Below, in pieces: positions 1 to 6,933 of a stretch of 34,651 bases of DNA. Origin of the DNA: Nocardia veterana NBRC 100344 (GTDB taxonomy: Bacteria > Actinomycetota > Actinomycetes > Mycobacteriales > Mycobacteriaceae); contig NZ_BAGM01000200.1 in the NCBI RefSeq assembly GCF_000308855.1, positions 1 to 34,651 on the forward strand, in the 5' to 3' direction. The translations under genes and the position numbers were made by a program. Position 1 is the first letter of the stretch; each line of letters begins with the position of its first letter. The notes beneath the pieces are model-generated. The model was given only the letters and a program-made list of their open reading frames with translations. It was not told where the DNA came from and ran no database searches.

Positions 1-939
1 AAGAAGGTCGTGGTGATCGGCAGCGGCGCGACTGCCGTCACCCTGGTTCCCGCGATGGCCGAACAGGCCGAACTGGTCACCATGCTGCAGCGCTCGCCGA
101 CCTGGATCTCCGCCGTCCCCGGTCGCGACAAGCAGGCCGACAAGATTCGCGAACTGTTGCCACCGGGTCTGGCGCATCGGCTGATCCGGACCAAGAACAT
201 TCTGTTCAACGTCGGCTTCTACCAGTACTGCCGCCGCCGCCCGGAGGCCGCGCGCAAACTGCTCACCGGTCTGACCACGCGCATTCTGAAGGATCCGCAG
301 CTGGTCGCCGAACATTTCACCCCCGAATACAACCCGTGGGATCAGCGGCTGTGCGCGGTACCCGACGCCGACTTCTTCAAGGCGATGCGCAAGGGTAAGG
401 CCGAGGTGGTCACCGACCACATCGACAGTTTCGTGCCGGAAGGGATTCGGCTGCGGTCCGGGCGGGTGCTCCCGGCCGACATCGTGGTCTCGGCCACCGG
501 TCTGAAATTGCTCGCCTTCGGCGGTATTTCGCTCGAGGTGGACGGCGAGGCGGTGAACCTGTCCGATCGCTTCGTCTGGCAGGGCACCATGCTGACCGGA
601 GTCCCGAATTTCGCGGTCTGCATCGGCTACACCAACGCGTCGTGGACGCTGCGCGCCGATCTCACCTCCCGGCTGGTGTGCAAGGTCATCGCGCACATGG
701 ACCGCCGCGGTTACGACGCGGTGGCTCCGGAACCGCAGGGCGAACTGACCGAACACCCGTTGCTCGACCTGGCCTCCGGCTACATCCAGCGCTCCATCGG
801 GGATTTCCCCCGCCAGGGCGATCGCCACCCGTGGAAGGTGCGGCAGAACTACCTGCTGGATTCGGCTACCACGCTGCGCACGAATCTGGACAAGACCCTG
901 AAGCCGGTCCGGCGCTCGGCGGTGCTGACCAACGCTTGA
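1..939 (+). CDS. EthA-like flavin-containing (Baeyer-Villiger) monooxygenase, 5' truncated by the window
   Basis: Reads in frame from base 1 to TGA at 937-939, so the N-terminal FAD-binding Rossmann half lies outside the window. What remains begins with the second nucleotide-binding fold (VVVIGSGATAVT, the GxGxxA NADP site) and continues with stretches I recognise from mycobacterial EthA: MLQRSPTW, YNPWDQRLC, SATGL and GYTNASWTLRADL. EthA-type enzymes use NADPH and O2 to oxidise ketones or thiocarbonyl compounds; EthA itself activates ethionamide. By comparison with EthA, roughly 170-180 residues are missing upstream. The next gene starts 127 bp downstream and looks functionally unrelated. 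The family call is strong. The substrate cannot be told from sequence; a MymA-type lipid role is the main alternative. Confidence 0.9.
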   Translation, partial: KKVVVIGSGATAVTLVPAMAEQAELVTMLQRSPTWISAVPGRDKQADKIRELLPPGLAHRLIRTKNILFNVGFYQYCRRRPEAARKLLTGLTTRILKDPQLVAEHFTPEYNPWDQRLCAVPDADFFKAMRKGKAEVVTDHIDSFVPEGIRLRSGRVLPADIVVSATGLKLLAFGGISLEVDGEAVNLSDRFVWQGTMLTGVPNFAVCIGYTNASWTLRADLTSRLVCKVIAHMDRRGYDAVAPEPQGELTEHPLLDLASGYIQRSIGDFPRQGDRHPWKVRQNYLLDSATTLRTNLDKTLKPVRRSAVLTNA

Positions 940-1066
940 CCGCGATCCGCGGCACCCACATCGGCCGGCACCCCTGCCCGGACGTGACGTCTGATTTCCG
1001 CCGGTATTCGAGTCGTGGCTCCGGCAGATTGGGGAGCGTACGGATCGAACAAGGATGGGAGCAGCG

Positions 1067-1552
1067 ATGACGGTCTACACCACGATCACGAGTCCGCTCG
1101 GCGAGCTGACACTCGTCGGCGAGGCGCGGGCGACCGGGACCGCCTTGCGGGCGGTATCGATCACGGGCGGGAAATCCGTTGCGGTGCAGCCGGATTGGGT
1201 AGCCGACCGCGCGGCCTTCGCGACGGTGATCGAGCAACTCGACGAGTACTTCCGGGGCACCCGCACGCATTTCGAACTCGAGTACGCGGTCGAGGGGAGT
1301 GAGTTCCGGCGGCGGGTCTGGCAGGCACTCGACGACATCCCGTACGGACGCACCGCGACCTACGGCGAGCTCGCGGCCCGGATCGGCGCGCCCCGGGCCG
1401 CGCTGCGCGCCGTCGGCGCCGCGATCGGCGCGAATCCGGTCCTGATCGTGCGGCCGTGCCATCGCGTCATCGGTGCCGACGGCCGGTTGACCGGCTATGC
1501 CGGGGGTCTGGAGCGCAAGCGTCGGCTGCTGGAGCTCGAACATGCGGCCTGA
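1067..1552 (+). CDS. ogt: Methylated-DNA--protein-cysteine S-methyltransferase
   Basis: 161-residue O6-alkylguanine-DNA alkyltransferase. It removes the alkyl group from O6-alkylguanine onto its own cysteine in a suicide reaction. The active-site motif PCHRVIG is at 130-136 (acceptor Cys131). It is preceded by the family signatures Y-G-x-T-x-T-Y-G-E-L (93-102) and RAVGAAIGANP (114-124), which form the DNA-binding helix and Asn hinge. An in-frame ATG at 1055 exists, but GGGAG at 1057-1061 sits five bases before the ATG at 1067, so I use the latter. Length is normal for single-domain Ogt. It overlaps the 2OG-Fe(II) oxygenase gene by 11 bp, and an Ada-type zinc-domain gene follows, giving a compact alkylation-repair operon. 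Confidence 0.95.
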   Translation: MTVYTTITSPLGELTLVGEARATGTALRAVSITGGKSVAVQPDWVADRAAFATVIEQLDEYFRGTRTHFELEYAVEGSEFRRRVWQALDDIPYGRTATYGELAARIGAPRAALRAVGAAIGANPVLIVRPCHRVIGADGRLTGYAGGLERKRRLLELEHAA

Positions 1553-2297
1553 GGGCGCCGCCTCGGTCGTCGACCGAACAGGTGCTGCCGGAGCCCCTTT
1601 CGTCGACCGGGTGGGCGGGCAGGACTGGCCGGCCCTGGCCGACGAACTGGACGCGCACGGCTGCGCGCTGACCGGCCCGCTGCTGACCGCGGACGAATGT
1701 CGTTCGGTCGCCGACCTCTACGACGACGAGGGGCGGTTCCGGTCGACGATCGACATGGCCCGGCACCGCTTCGGCTCGGGCGAATATCGGTACTTCACCC
1801 ACGACCTGCCGCCGATCGTCGCCGGCCTGCGGCACGCGCTCTACCCGCACCTGCTCGTCATCGCCCGGGTGTGGGCCGAGCGGCTGGGCCGGCCCGGCTC
1901 CTGGCCGGACCGTCTCGACGACTGGATCGCGAGCTGCCATCGTGCCGGGCAGACCCGCTCGGCCCAGATCCTGTTGCGCTACGGCCCCGGCGACTGGAAC
2001 GCTCTGCATCGAGACCTGTTCGGCGACATGATCTTTCCGTTGCAGGTCGTGGTGGGTCTGGACAGGCCCGGAAGCGATTACACCGGTGGCGAATTTCTCC
2101 TCGTCGAACAGCGCCCACGGGCGCAATCGCGCGGTACCGCGGTCGCCGTGCCGCAGGGCCACGGACTGATCTTCACCACCCGTGAGCGGCCGGTCCGATC
2201 CGCGCGCGGCTGGTCCGCCGCGCCGATGCGACACGGCGTAAGCGTGGTGCGCGGCGGGCGCCGGCGCACCCTCGGTCTCGTCTTCCACGAGGCGTGA
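1542..2297 (+). CDS. 2OG-Fe(II) oxygenase family protein, Ogt-linked
   Basis: 251 residues. The C-terminal half has the layout of a 2-oxoglutarate/Fe(II) dioxygenase jelly roll: HxD at H156/D158 (ALHRDLFG), a distal His at 231 (MRHGVS) and an Arg cluster at 240-242, about ten residues later, where these enzymes bind 2-oxoglutarate. TGGEFLLVEQ (181-190) matches the strand found in prolyl-hydroxylase-like members. The longest frame starts at 1497, inside ogt, but GGAG at 1531-1534 seven bases before the ATG at 1542 supports the start used. The gene overlaps ogt by 11 bp and its TGA overlaps the next gene's GTG, so the three are probably co-translated. AlkB-type oxygenases repair alkylated bases, but this protein is not obviously AlkB. 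A repair role is inferred from position only. Confidence 0.85.
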   Translation: MRPEGAASVVDRTGAAGAPFVDRVGGQDWPALADELDAHGCALTGPLLTADECRSVADLYDDEGRFRSTIDMARHRFGSGEYRYFTHDLPPIVAGLRHALYPHLLVIARVWAERLGRPGSWPDRLDDWIASCHRAGQTRSAQILLRYGPGDWNALHRDLFGDMIFPLQVVVGLDRPGSDYTGGEFLLVEQRPRAQSRGTAVAVPQGHGLIFTTRERPVRSARGWSAAPMRHGVSVVRGGRRRTLGLVFHEA

Positions 2298-2779
2298 ATC
2301 CGGTGGCGCGGCGGTATCTGCTGCTCGGGCCGGACGGCCGGCCGTACCGCAGCGTCGCGCCCGGCACGCTGGGCGGCCACCGCCGCCAACGCATCTACGG
2401 CCGGTTGGACTGCCCGGCGGCGCTGCGCGCGCTCGAACGCGGCCACTACGCCCGGTACCGGGTCTTCTTCGCCGATGAACCGACCGCGGTGGCGGCCGGT
2501 TATCGCCCCTGCGCGCGCTGCCTGCCTGCGGCGTACCGGCGATGGAAAGACAGCGCTTCGGGGCCACACCGCGCCGAGGCCGGACCGGGGACGGGCTCAG
2601 CGACTGCGCTGTCGCCACCGGATGGGCGGGCGCTGCGGGCCGATGTGCCGGTGCACCAGCTGCAGTGTGGCCAGCAGGACCAGCGAGAACCCGGTGGACA
2701 GGTAGTCACCGGTCGCGGCCCCGAGGATCGCGAGGCCGCCGAAGACCGGCACTTCCAGCCAGGAGCACCAGGCCAGTAG
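2294..2779 (+). CDS. Ada-type metal-binding domain protein lacking the methyl-acceptor cysteine
   Basis: The first ~85 residues resemble the N-terminal zinc domain of E. coli Ada: RIYGRLDC (33-40), VFFADEPTAVAAGYRPCARCLP (57-78). E. coli Ada binds zinc through Cys38, Cys42, Cys69 and Cys72 and accepts methyl groups from phosphotriesters on Cys38. Here Cys40, Cys73 and Cys76 match the last three, while the Cys38 position is Gly36, so methyl transfer by the Ada mechanism is not expected. The start is GTG at 2294 overlapping the previous TGA; a GTG at 2303 has better spacing from the GAGG at 2289-2292. After residue 85 the sequence becomes low-complexity and runs 183 bp into the convergent gene, so the natural end may have been lost. 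Third gene of the ogt operon. Confidence 0.75.
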   Translation: MNPVARRYLLLGPDGRPYRSVAPGTLGGHRRQRIYGRLDCPAALRALERGHYARYRVFFADEPTAVAAGYRPCARCLPAAYRRWKDSASGPHRAEAGPGTGSATALSPPDGRALRADVPVHQLQCGQQDQREPGGQVVTGRGPEDREAAEDRHFQPGAPGQ

Positions 2780-2974
2780 TCGGAGCCGGGAGGCATGCGA
2801 ATCCAGCCAGGCCAGGCCGTCGTCGACGATATCGGCGGCCGTGTCGAACTCGACCAGTCCGTCGCCGACCTGAACGAACCGATGCACCGCCTGCTCCCGG
2901 CTGATTCGCCCGAGCCAGGCCTCATCGATGAGCCGCTTACCTTCGACCGCAACTTCCGTGACGACCGCGTCCAT
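2597..2974 (-). CDS. Small membrane protein, unknown function
   Basis: 125 residues from ATG at 2974. An AAAGGGA sequence about ten bases upstream supports this start over the much longer in-frame extension to 3229, whose residues are Arg/Ala/Pro-rich and look non-coding. The N-terminal half is charged and helical (MDAVVTEVAVEGKRLIDEAW...); the C-terminal half has one or two hydrophobic segments (LLAWCSWLEVPVFGGLAILG and STGFSLVLLATLQLV, about residues 66-108), ending in a basic tail. I do not recognise the family. It converges on the Ada-like gene with a 183-bp overlap. An inner-membrane location is likely from the hydrophobic segments. Confidence 0.6.
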   Translation of the reverse strand: MDAVVTEVAVEGKRLIDEAWLGRISREQAVHRFVQVGDGLVEFDTAADIVDDGLAWLDSHASRLRLLAWCSWLEVPVFGGLAILGAATGDYLSTGFSLVLLATLQLVHRHIGPQRPPIRWRQRSR

Positions 2975-3251
2975 TGTGCGCCGATCCCTTTCCGGTTGGT
3001 CCCGCAAATTGTATGCGCCGTCACGACCGGCACGTCGTAATCGCCGCCCGCCGATTCGTTCCGGTGTGCGCGGCCCGGTCGCGGCGGCGGGGTCGGCCCC
3101 GCTCGCATCCGGTTCGGACATCCGGTCGGCGGCGACGCGCTGCGGTGCCCGCGTGGGGTGCGTGCGGACGGTACTCGCCCGTAAGGCGCTGCCGCCGAAC
3201 CGTATTCGGCGCCGCCGGGAATACCGCACCGCGGTGCGCGGTTGTGCCGAA

Positions 3252-3270
3252 TAAGGTTTGGAAAGCCTTG
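3252..3270 (+). promoter_or_regulatory. Candidate IdeR/DtxR iron box 1
   Basis: TAAGGTTTGGAAAGCCTTG matches the degenerate actinobacterial iron box TWAGGTWAGSCTWACCTWA at 14 of 19 positions by my count. It lies about 90 bp before the start of a VIT/CCC1-type Fe/Mn transporter. IdeR/DtxR bind such 19-bp sites when loaded with Fe2+. The match is imperfect in the right half. The second, overlapping-spacing site 20 bp on raises confidence. Confidence 0.45.
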
Positions 3271-3271
3271 C

Positions 3272-3290
3272 TGTGCAATGGTTTACCTAA
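3272..3290 (+). promoter_or_regulatory. Candidate IdeR/DtxR iron box 2
   Basis: TGTGCAATGGTTTACCTAA matches the degenerate iron box at 13 of 19 positions. Its right half (TTTACCTAA) is nearly perfect and its left half is poor. Its start is exactly 20 bp from that of the first candidate box, about two helical turns, which would let two regulator dimer pairs sit on one DNA face. Confidence 0.4.
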
Positions 3291-3358
3291 ATTCGGACAG
3301 GCTTTCTTTGCTGGCGGGAAATGTCGGGCGGCGTTATTTTCGGTGGGTGCGAGCAGAT

Positions 3359-4072
3359 ATGACGACAATAGAGGGTGCGACCCGTTCGGAGAATCACGGG
3401 GCCGGTTTGTCGGTCCGCTCGAATTGGTTGCGCGCCGGGGTGCTGGGAGCGAACGACGGAATCGTTTCCGTCGCAGGGATAGTCGTCGGTGTGGCGGCCG
3501 CCACGACGTCGACCGCCGCGATCATGACCGCCGGGGTGGCGGGCCTGGCGGCGGGCGCGGTGTCGATGGCGCTCGGCGAATACGTCTCGGTCAGTACTCA
3601 GCGCGACAGCGAGCGGGCGGTCCTGGCGATCGAGCGGCGGGAATTGGCGGACGATCCGGACGGCGAACTCGCCGAGCTGGCCGCTATCTACGAGGCCAAG
3701 GGCCTGTCACGGGAGACCGCCCGCAAGGCGGCCGAGGAGCTGACCGCCCGCGACGCCTTCGCCGCGCACGCCGAGGCCGAATTGGGGATCGATCCGACGG
3801 AATTGACCAATCCCTGGCATGCCGCGGTGTCCTCGGCGGCATCGTTCACCCTCGGCGCGCTGTTGCCGCTGCTGGCCATGCTGGTGCCCGCGGCGATCCG
3901 GATTCCGGTGACCGCGCTGGCGGTGCTGGTCGCACTGGCCGCCACCGGTGCGATCGGGGCTCATCTCGGCCAAGCACCGGTGCGGCGTGCGACGATTCGC
4001 GTGCTCGCGGGTGGGGCGCTCGCGATGGCCGCAACCTACCTGGTCGGCCATCTGGTCGGTATCGCGGTCTGA
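3359..4072 (+). CDS. VIT1/CCC1-family iron/manganese transporter
   Basis: 237 residues, the usual size of bacterial VIT/CCC1 membrane proteins, which move Fe2+ or Mn2+ out of the cytosol. The N-terminal signature LRAGVLGANDGIVSVAGIVVG (24-44) and AGAVSMALGEYVSVSTQRDSERA (65-87) are characteristic. These are followed by the charged cytoplasmic helical domain (about 88-150, with many Glu residues that bind metal in plant VIT1) and then three hydrophobic segments to the C-terminus. I chose ATG 3359 (MTTIEG) because the family begins there; the in-frame upstream part to 3242 is not conserved-looking. The ribosome binding site is weak. Two candidate iron boxes upstream suggest iron-responsive control. 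Confidence 0.88.
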   Translation: MTTIEGATRSENHGAGLSVRSNWLRAGVLGANDGIVSVAGIVVGVAAATTSTAAIMTAGVAGLAAGAVSMALGEYVSVSTQRDSERAVLAIERRELADDPDGELAELAAIYEAKGLSRETARKAAEELTARDAFAAHAEAELGIDPTELTNPWHAAVSSAASFTLGALLPLLAMLVPAAIRIPVTALAVLVALAATGAIGAHLGQAPVRRATIRVLAGGALAMAATYLVGHLVGIAV

Positions 4073-4082
4073 CCGGGCGAAT

Positions 4083-4256
4083 TCAGCGGTTCCCGAATCG
4101 GTTTCCGACGCGCAGGCGGTCCATGACCGCGCGCACCTTGGCCTGCCGGTGCGGATCGCCGATCCGGAACTCGACGTGCACAACGGGATGGGATGCGTCG
4201 TTCAGCGCCACGGTTTCGCGGGCCGTGGAGTGAGCAGCGCGGGGTGAAGCGGTCAT
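4083..4256 (-). CDS. Small hypothetical protein
   Basis: 57 residues from ATG 4256 (an in-frame ATG also exists at 4325). The C-terminal 37 residues (HPVVHVEFRIGDPHRQAKVRAVMDRLRVGNRFGNR) look like a real strand-helix unit, with a composition unlike the arginine-rich noise of antisense frames. GGGAG precedes the ATG by only two bases, which is close for a ribosome binding site. It lies 118 bp downstream of the desaturase on the same strand, so it could be the last gene of that transcript. No family recognised. Confidence 0.4.
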   Translation of the reverse strand: MTASPRAAHSTARETVALNDASHPVVHVEFRIGDPHRQAKVRAVMDRLRVGNRFGNR

Positions 4257-4374
4257 ATCTCCCAGTGTGCACCCGCGGCTATTTTCTGGCAATGTGTTCT
4301 GCCGCTCTACGCGGTTCGAAACCATATCGAAATGCTAGGCGATGCAGTCGCTTACACCGCCGGATCACCGCCGC

Positions 4375-5373
4375 TCAACGAGGGGAGCCCACGAGCTCGC
4401 GTTTGCGGGCCTCTCGGGCCAACGCCCGATCGCGTTGTTCTTCGAAACGCGAACAATCGGTTCGCAGTTTTTCGAGGAATTCGCCGAGGGTGTTGCGCGC
4501 GCGGTCGCCGCGAGCGGTGAAGTCGTTGCGATCGAACACATTCCACTTGCGCAACACGGGCAACACCACTTCGTCGAGGTGCTGGCGAAGATCGTAGATC
4601 CCGTGTTTGGCCATCAACACTCCGTTGCGCCGCCAGTCCGGCATTCCGGCGCCCGGCATCCGAAAGTTGCACACGATGTCGGTGATCGCCTCGAGCGCCT
4701 GATCCGGAACCAGATCCAGTGCCGCGCCACACATATTGCGATAGAAGATCATGTGCAGGTTCTCGTCCGCCGAGATGCGGGCGAGCATGCGGTCGGCGAC
4801 GGGGTCGTCGCAGACCTTGCCGGTGTTGCGGTGCGAGACCCGGGTCGCCAGCTCCTGAAAGGTCACATAGGCGACCGAGTGCAGGAATCCGGTGTCGGCG
4901 AGCTCGACCAGATCCGCCTTCGCGCTCTCGCGGACGAGTTTCATCGCGTTGTAGCCGTTGGTCATATGGACCATCCGCGCCCGTTCCAGGGCCACCGGGT
5001 CGACCGCGCGGGTCACCACCAGATAGTCGCGGATGACGATGCCGTGCCGGTTCTCCTCGGCGGTCCACCGGCCGACCCAGGTGCCCCAGGCGCCGTCGGT
5101 CGAGAAGTTCTCGGCGATTTCGCGGTGGTAGGACGGCAGATTGTCCTCGGTGAGCAGATTGGTGACCATGGCGGCTCGGGCCACCTCGCTCAGCCGGGAC
5201 TGCCCGGGATCCCAGTCGGTTCCGCCGAGGGCGGCGAAATTACGTCCGGCGTCCCACGGGACGTAGTCGTGCGGGTGCCATGTCTTGGCCATCGAGAGAT
5301 GGCGGTTCACGTTGCTCTCGGCGACGGGTTCGAGCTCGAGCAGCAACTCGAGCTGGGTGAGATTCCTGACCAA
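4375..5373 (-). CDS. DesA-type acyl-ACP desaturase (ferritin-like di-iron)
   Basis: 332 residues of the fatty-acid desaturase type 2 family, soluble di-iron enzymes that put a cis double bond into ACP-bound acyl chains. The ligand set is complete: E76 (LTEDN), E107 and H110 (EENRHG), E174 (TFQELA), E204 and H207 (DENLH). It resembles mycobacterial DesA1/DesA2, which serve mycolate precursors. The start is set at TTG 5373: AGGAAGGG at 5382-5389 sits eight bases ahead, and the family begins at about this point. A longer frame to 5463 has no supporting signal. It is divergent from the ketoacyl synthase gene across a 218-bp region with a 13-bp direct repeat, suggesting joint control of desaturation and elongation. 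Confidence 0.92.
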   Translation of the reverse strand: MVRNLTQLELLLELEPVAESNVNRHLSMAKTWHPHDYVPWDAGRNFAALGGTDWDPGQSRLSEVARAAMVTNLLTEDNLPSYHREIAENFSTDGAWGTWVGRWTAEENRHGIVIRDYLVVTRAVDPVALERARMVHMTNGYNAMKLVRESAKADLVELADTGFLHSVAYVTFQELATRVSHRNTGKVCDDPVADRMLARISADENLHMIFYRNMCGAALDLVPDQALEAITDIVCNFRMPGAGMPDWRRNGVLMAKHGIYDLRQHLDEVVLPVLRKWNVFDRNDFTARGDRARNTLGEFLEKLRTDCSRFEEQRDRALAREARKRELVGSPR

Positions 5374-5540
5374 CGGTGGTGCCCTTCCTCGTTGTGGATC
5401 GCGGTGCGACGCTGCGGGAAGAAACCGGTACAGTGCATGAACGACCGGGTTGCCGGGTGGCACTCAGGGCGATGCCGGTCGAGTTCGCCTCGCTAATGTA
5501 GCTGCTCCACCGCCACCGTTGTCGCTCCAGCTTGTATTCG

Positions 5541-5572
5541 CCGCAGTGTTGCCCCTGTTCCGCAGTGTTGCC
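5541..5572. repeat. 13-bp direct repeat, period 19 bp, in the desA/kas divergent promoter
   Basis: CCGCAGTGTTGCC occurs at 5541-5553 and again at 5560-5572, identical and offset by 19 bp (just under two helical turns). It lies 20-50 bp before the ketoacyl synthase start, in the only non-coding DNA shared by the divergent lipid genes. It may be an operator for a regulator that binds direct repeats. Chance duplication cannot be excluded. Confidence 0.6.
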
Positions 5573-5591
5573 AGCCGAAAGTGAGCCGAGA

Positions 5592-6836
5592 ATGACGGTC
5601 CCCAGCCGTATGCGCTATCGCGACGTCGTCGTCACCAGCCTCGCCGCGACCACATCCATCGCCGGTGATGTCGACTCCACCTGGAAGGGCCTGCTGAACG
5701 GTGAGAGCGGAATCGACGTGCTCGACGACGGATTCATCGAGCAGTTCGAGCTCCCGGTCCGGATCGGCGGCCATCTGAAGGTTCCGCCCGCCACCGCGCT
5801 GAGCCGCGACGAAACCCGCCGGCTGTCCTACGTCGAACAGATGGCCCTGGTTCTCGGGCGCGAGGTGTGGCGCAACGCCGGTACCCCGGAGGTCGATCCG
5901 GAGCGTCTCGGTGTCTCCATCGGTACCGGGCTCGGTGGCGCGGAGGCGCTGATCGACGTCAAGGACAAGATGGCCAACGGCGGCTATCGCCGGGTCAGCC
6001 CGCTCGCCGTACAGATGATCATGCCCAACGGCGCGGCCGCCGTGGTCGGGCTGGAACTGGGCGCCAAAGCCGGTATCGCCACGCCGGTTTCGGCGTGCTC
6101 CTCCGGTTCGGAGGCCATCGCCAACGCCTGGAAGATGATCGTGATGGGCGATGCCGACGTGGTCGTCACCGGTGGGGTGGAGGGATCGATCCAGGCCGTG
6201 CCGATCGCGGCGTTCACGATGATGCGGGCGATGAGCACCCGCAACGACGACCCCAAGCGCGCGTCCCGGCCGTTCGATACCGATCGCGACGGCTTCGTCT
6301 TCGGCGAGGCCGGGGCGATGATGGTGCTCGAGAGCGAGGAACACGCCCGGGCGCGCGGCGCCACGATCCATGCCCGGCTGCTGGGCGCGGGCGTCACGTC
6401 CGACGGATTCCACCTGGTGGCTCCGGATCCGGACGGTAAGGGTGCGGCCCGGGCGATCACCCGCGCGCTGCAGACCGCCGGTCTCTCGAAAAGCGATGTG
6501 ACGCATGTGAATGCGCACGCCACGGCCACCCCGATCGGCGACACCGCGGAGGCCCGAGCCATCGCGGCAGCGGTGGGCAACCACGCCTCGGTCTACGCGC
6601 CGAAATCGGCGCTCGGACATTCCATCGGCGCCGTCGGGGCGCTGGAATCGGTGCTGACGGTGCTGTCGATCCGCGACAGCGTCGTACCACCGACGCTGAA
6701 CCTGGACAACCAGGACCCGGAGGTCGACCTCGACATCGTCAAGGGGCAGGCGCGGGCCGGACGGATCGACTACGCGGTCAACAATTCCTTCGGCTTCGGC
6801 GGCCACAACGTGTCGCTGAGCTTCGGACGCTACTGA
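5592..6836 (+). CDS. Beta-ketoacyl-ACP synthase II, KasA/KasB type
   Basis: 414 residues. The catalytic triad is present at positions offset by two from M. tuberculosis KasA: Cys169 (PVSACSSGSEA), His309 (VNAHATATPIGD) and His343 (KSALGHSIGAVGA, with Lys338), plus the FGFGGHN loop near the C-terminus. It condenses malonyl-ACP with acyl-ACP to extend chains by two carbons in FAS-II. The start is MTVPSRMRY at 5592; twenty in-frame residues upstream look non-coding. The ribosome binding site is weak. It is followed after 97 bp by a FadD32-like ligase on the same strand and is divergent from the desaturase. It stands alone here, without a second kas gene, acpM or accD6, so it is probably a dedicated paralogue rather than the housekeeping FAS-II copy. 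Confidence 0.93.
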   Translation: MTVPSRMRYRDVVVTSLAATTSIAGDVDSTWKGLLNGESGIDVLDDGFIEQFELPVRIGGHLKVPPATALSRDETRRLSYVEQMALVLGREVWRNAGTPEVDPERLGVSIGTGLGGAEALIDVKDKMANGGYRRVSPLAVQMIMPNGAAAVVGLELGAKAGIATPVSACSSGSEAIANAWKMIVMGDADVVVTGGVEGSIQAVPIAAFTMMRAMSTRNDDPKRASRPFDTDRDGFVFGEAGAMMVLESEEHARARGATIHARLLGAGVTSDGFHLVAPDPDGKGAARAITRALQTAGLSKSDVTHVNAHATATPIGDTAEARAIAAAVGNHASVYAPKSALGHSIGAVGALESVLTVLSIRDSVVPPTLNLDNQDPEVDLDIVKGQARAGRIDYAVNNSFGFGGHNVSLSFGRY

Positions 6837-6933
6837 GCTCCACCGCCGAAGTCCCCTGCGGTCCCGGGCTTCGGCGTCGATCGGGTATTCGGTGTCATCG
6901 CACGATTCGGTCGTGCGTGAAAAAGGATAGGGA

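Larger units (their letters stand above)
2975..3358. other. Intergenic region between divergent genes, 384 bp
   Basis: The part next to the small membrane protein (2975-3240) is GC-rich and I see no supported gene in it. The stretch from about 3250 to 3350 is distinctly more AT-rich than its surroundings and holds two candidate iron boxes (listed separately), so the VIT-type transporter promoter is probably here. Reading frames running through the region have Arg/Pro/Ala-rich translations typical of non-coding GC-rich DNA. Confidence 0.6.

Noticed and set aside
4342..5496. 384-codon plus-strand frame opposite the desaturase
   Set aside because: The minus strand holds all six di-iron ligands in family spacing; the plus frame shows no domain.
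5541..5572. Start of a CRISPR or minisatellite array
   Set aside because: Only two units, 13 bp each; no third copy or spacer pattern follows.
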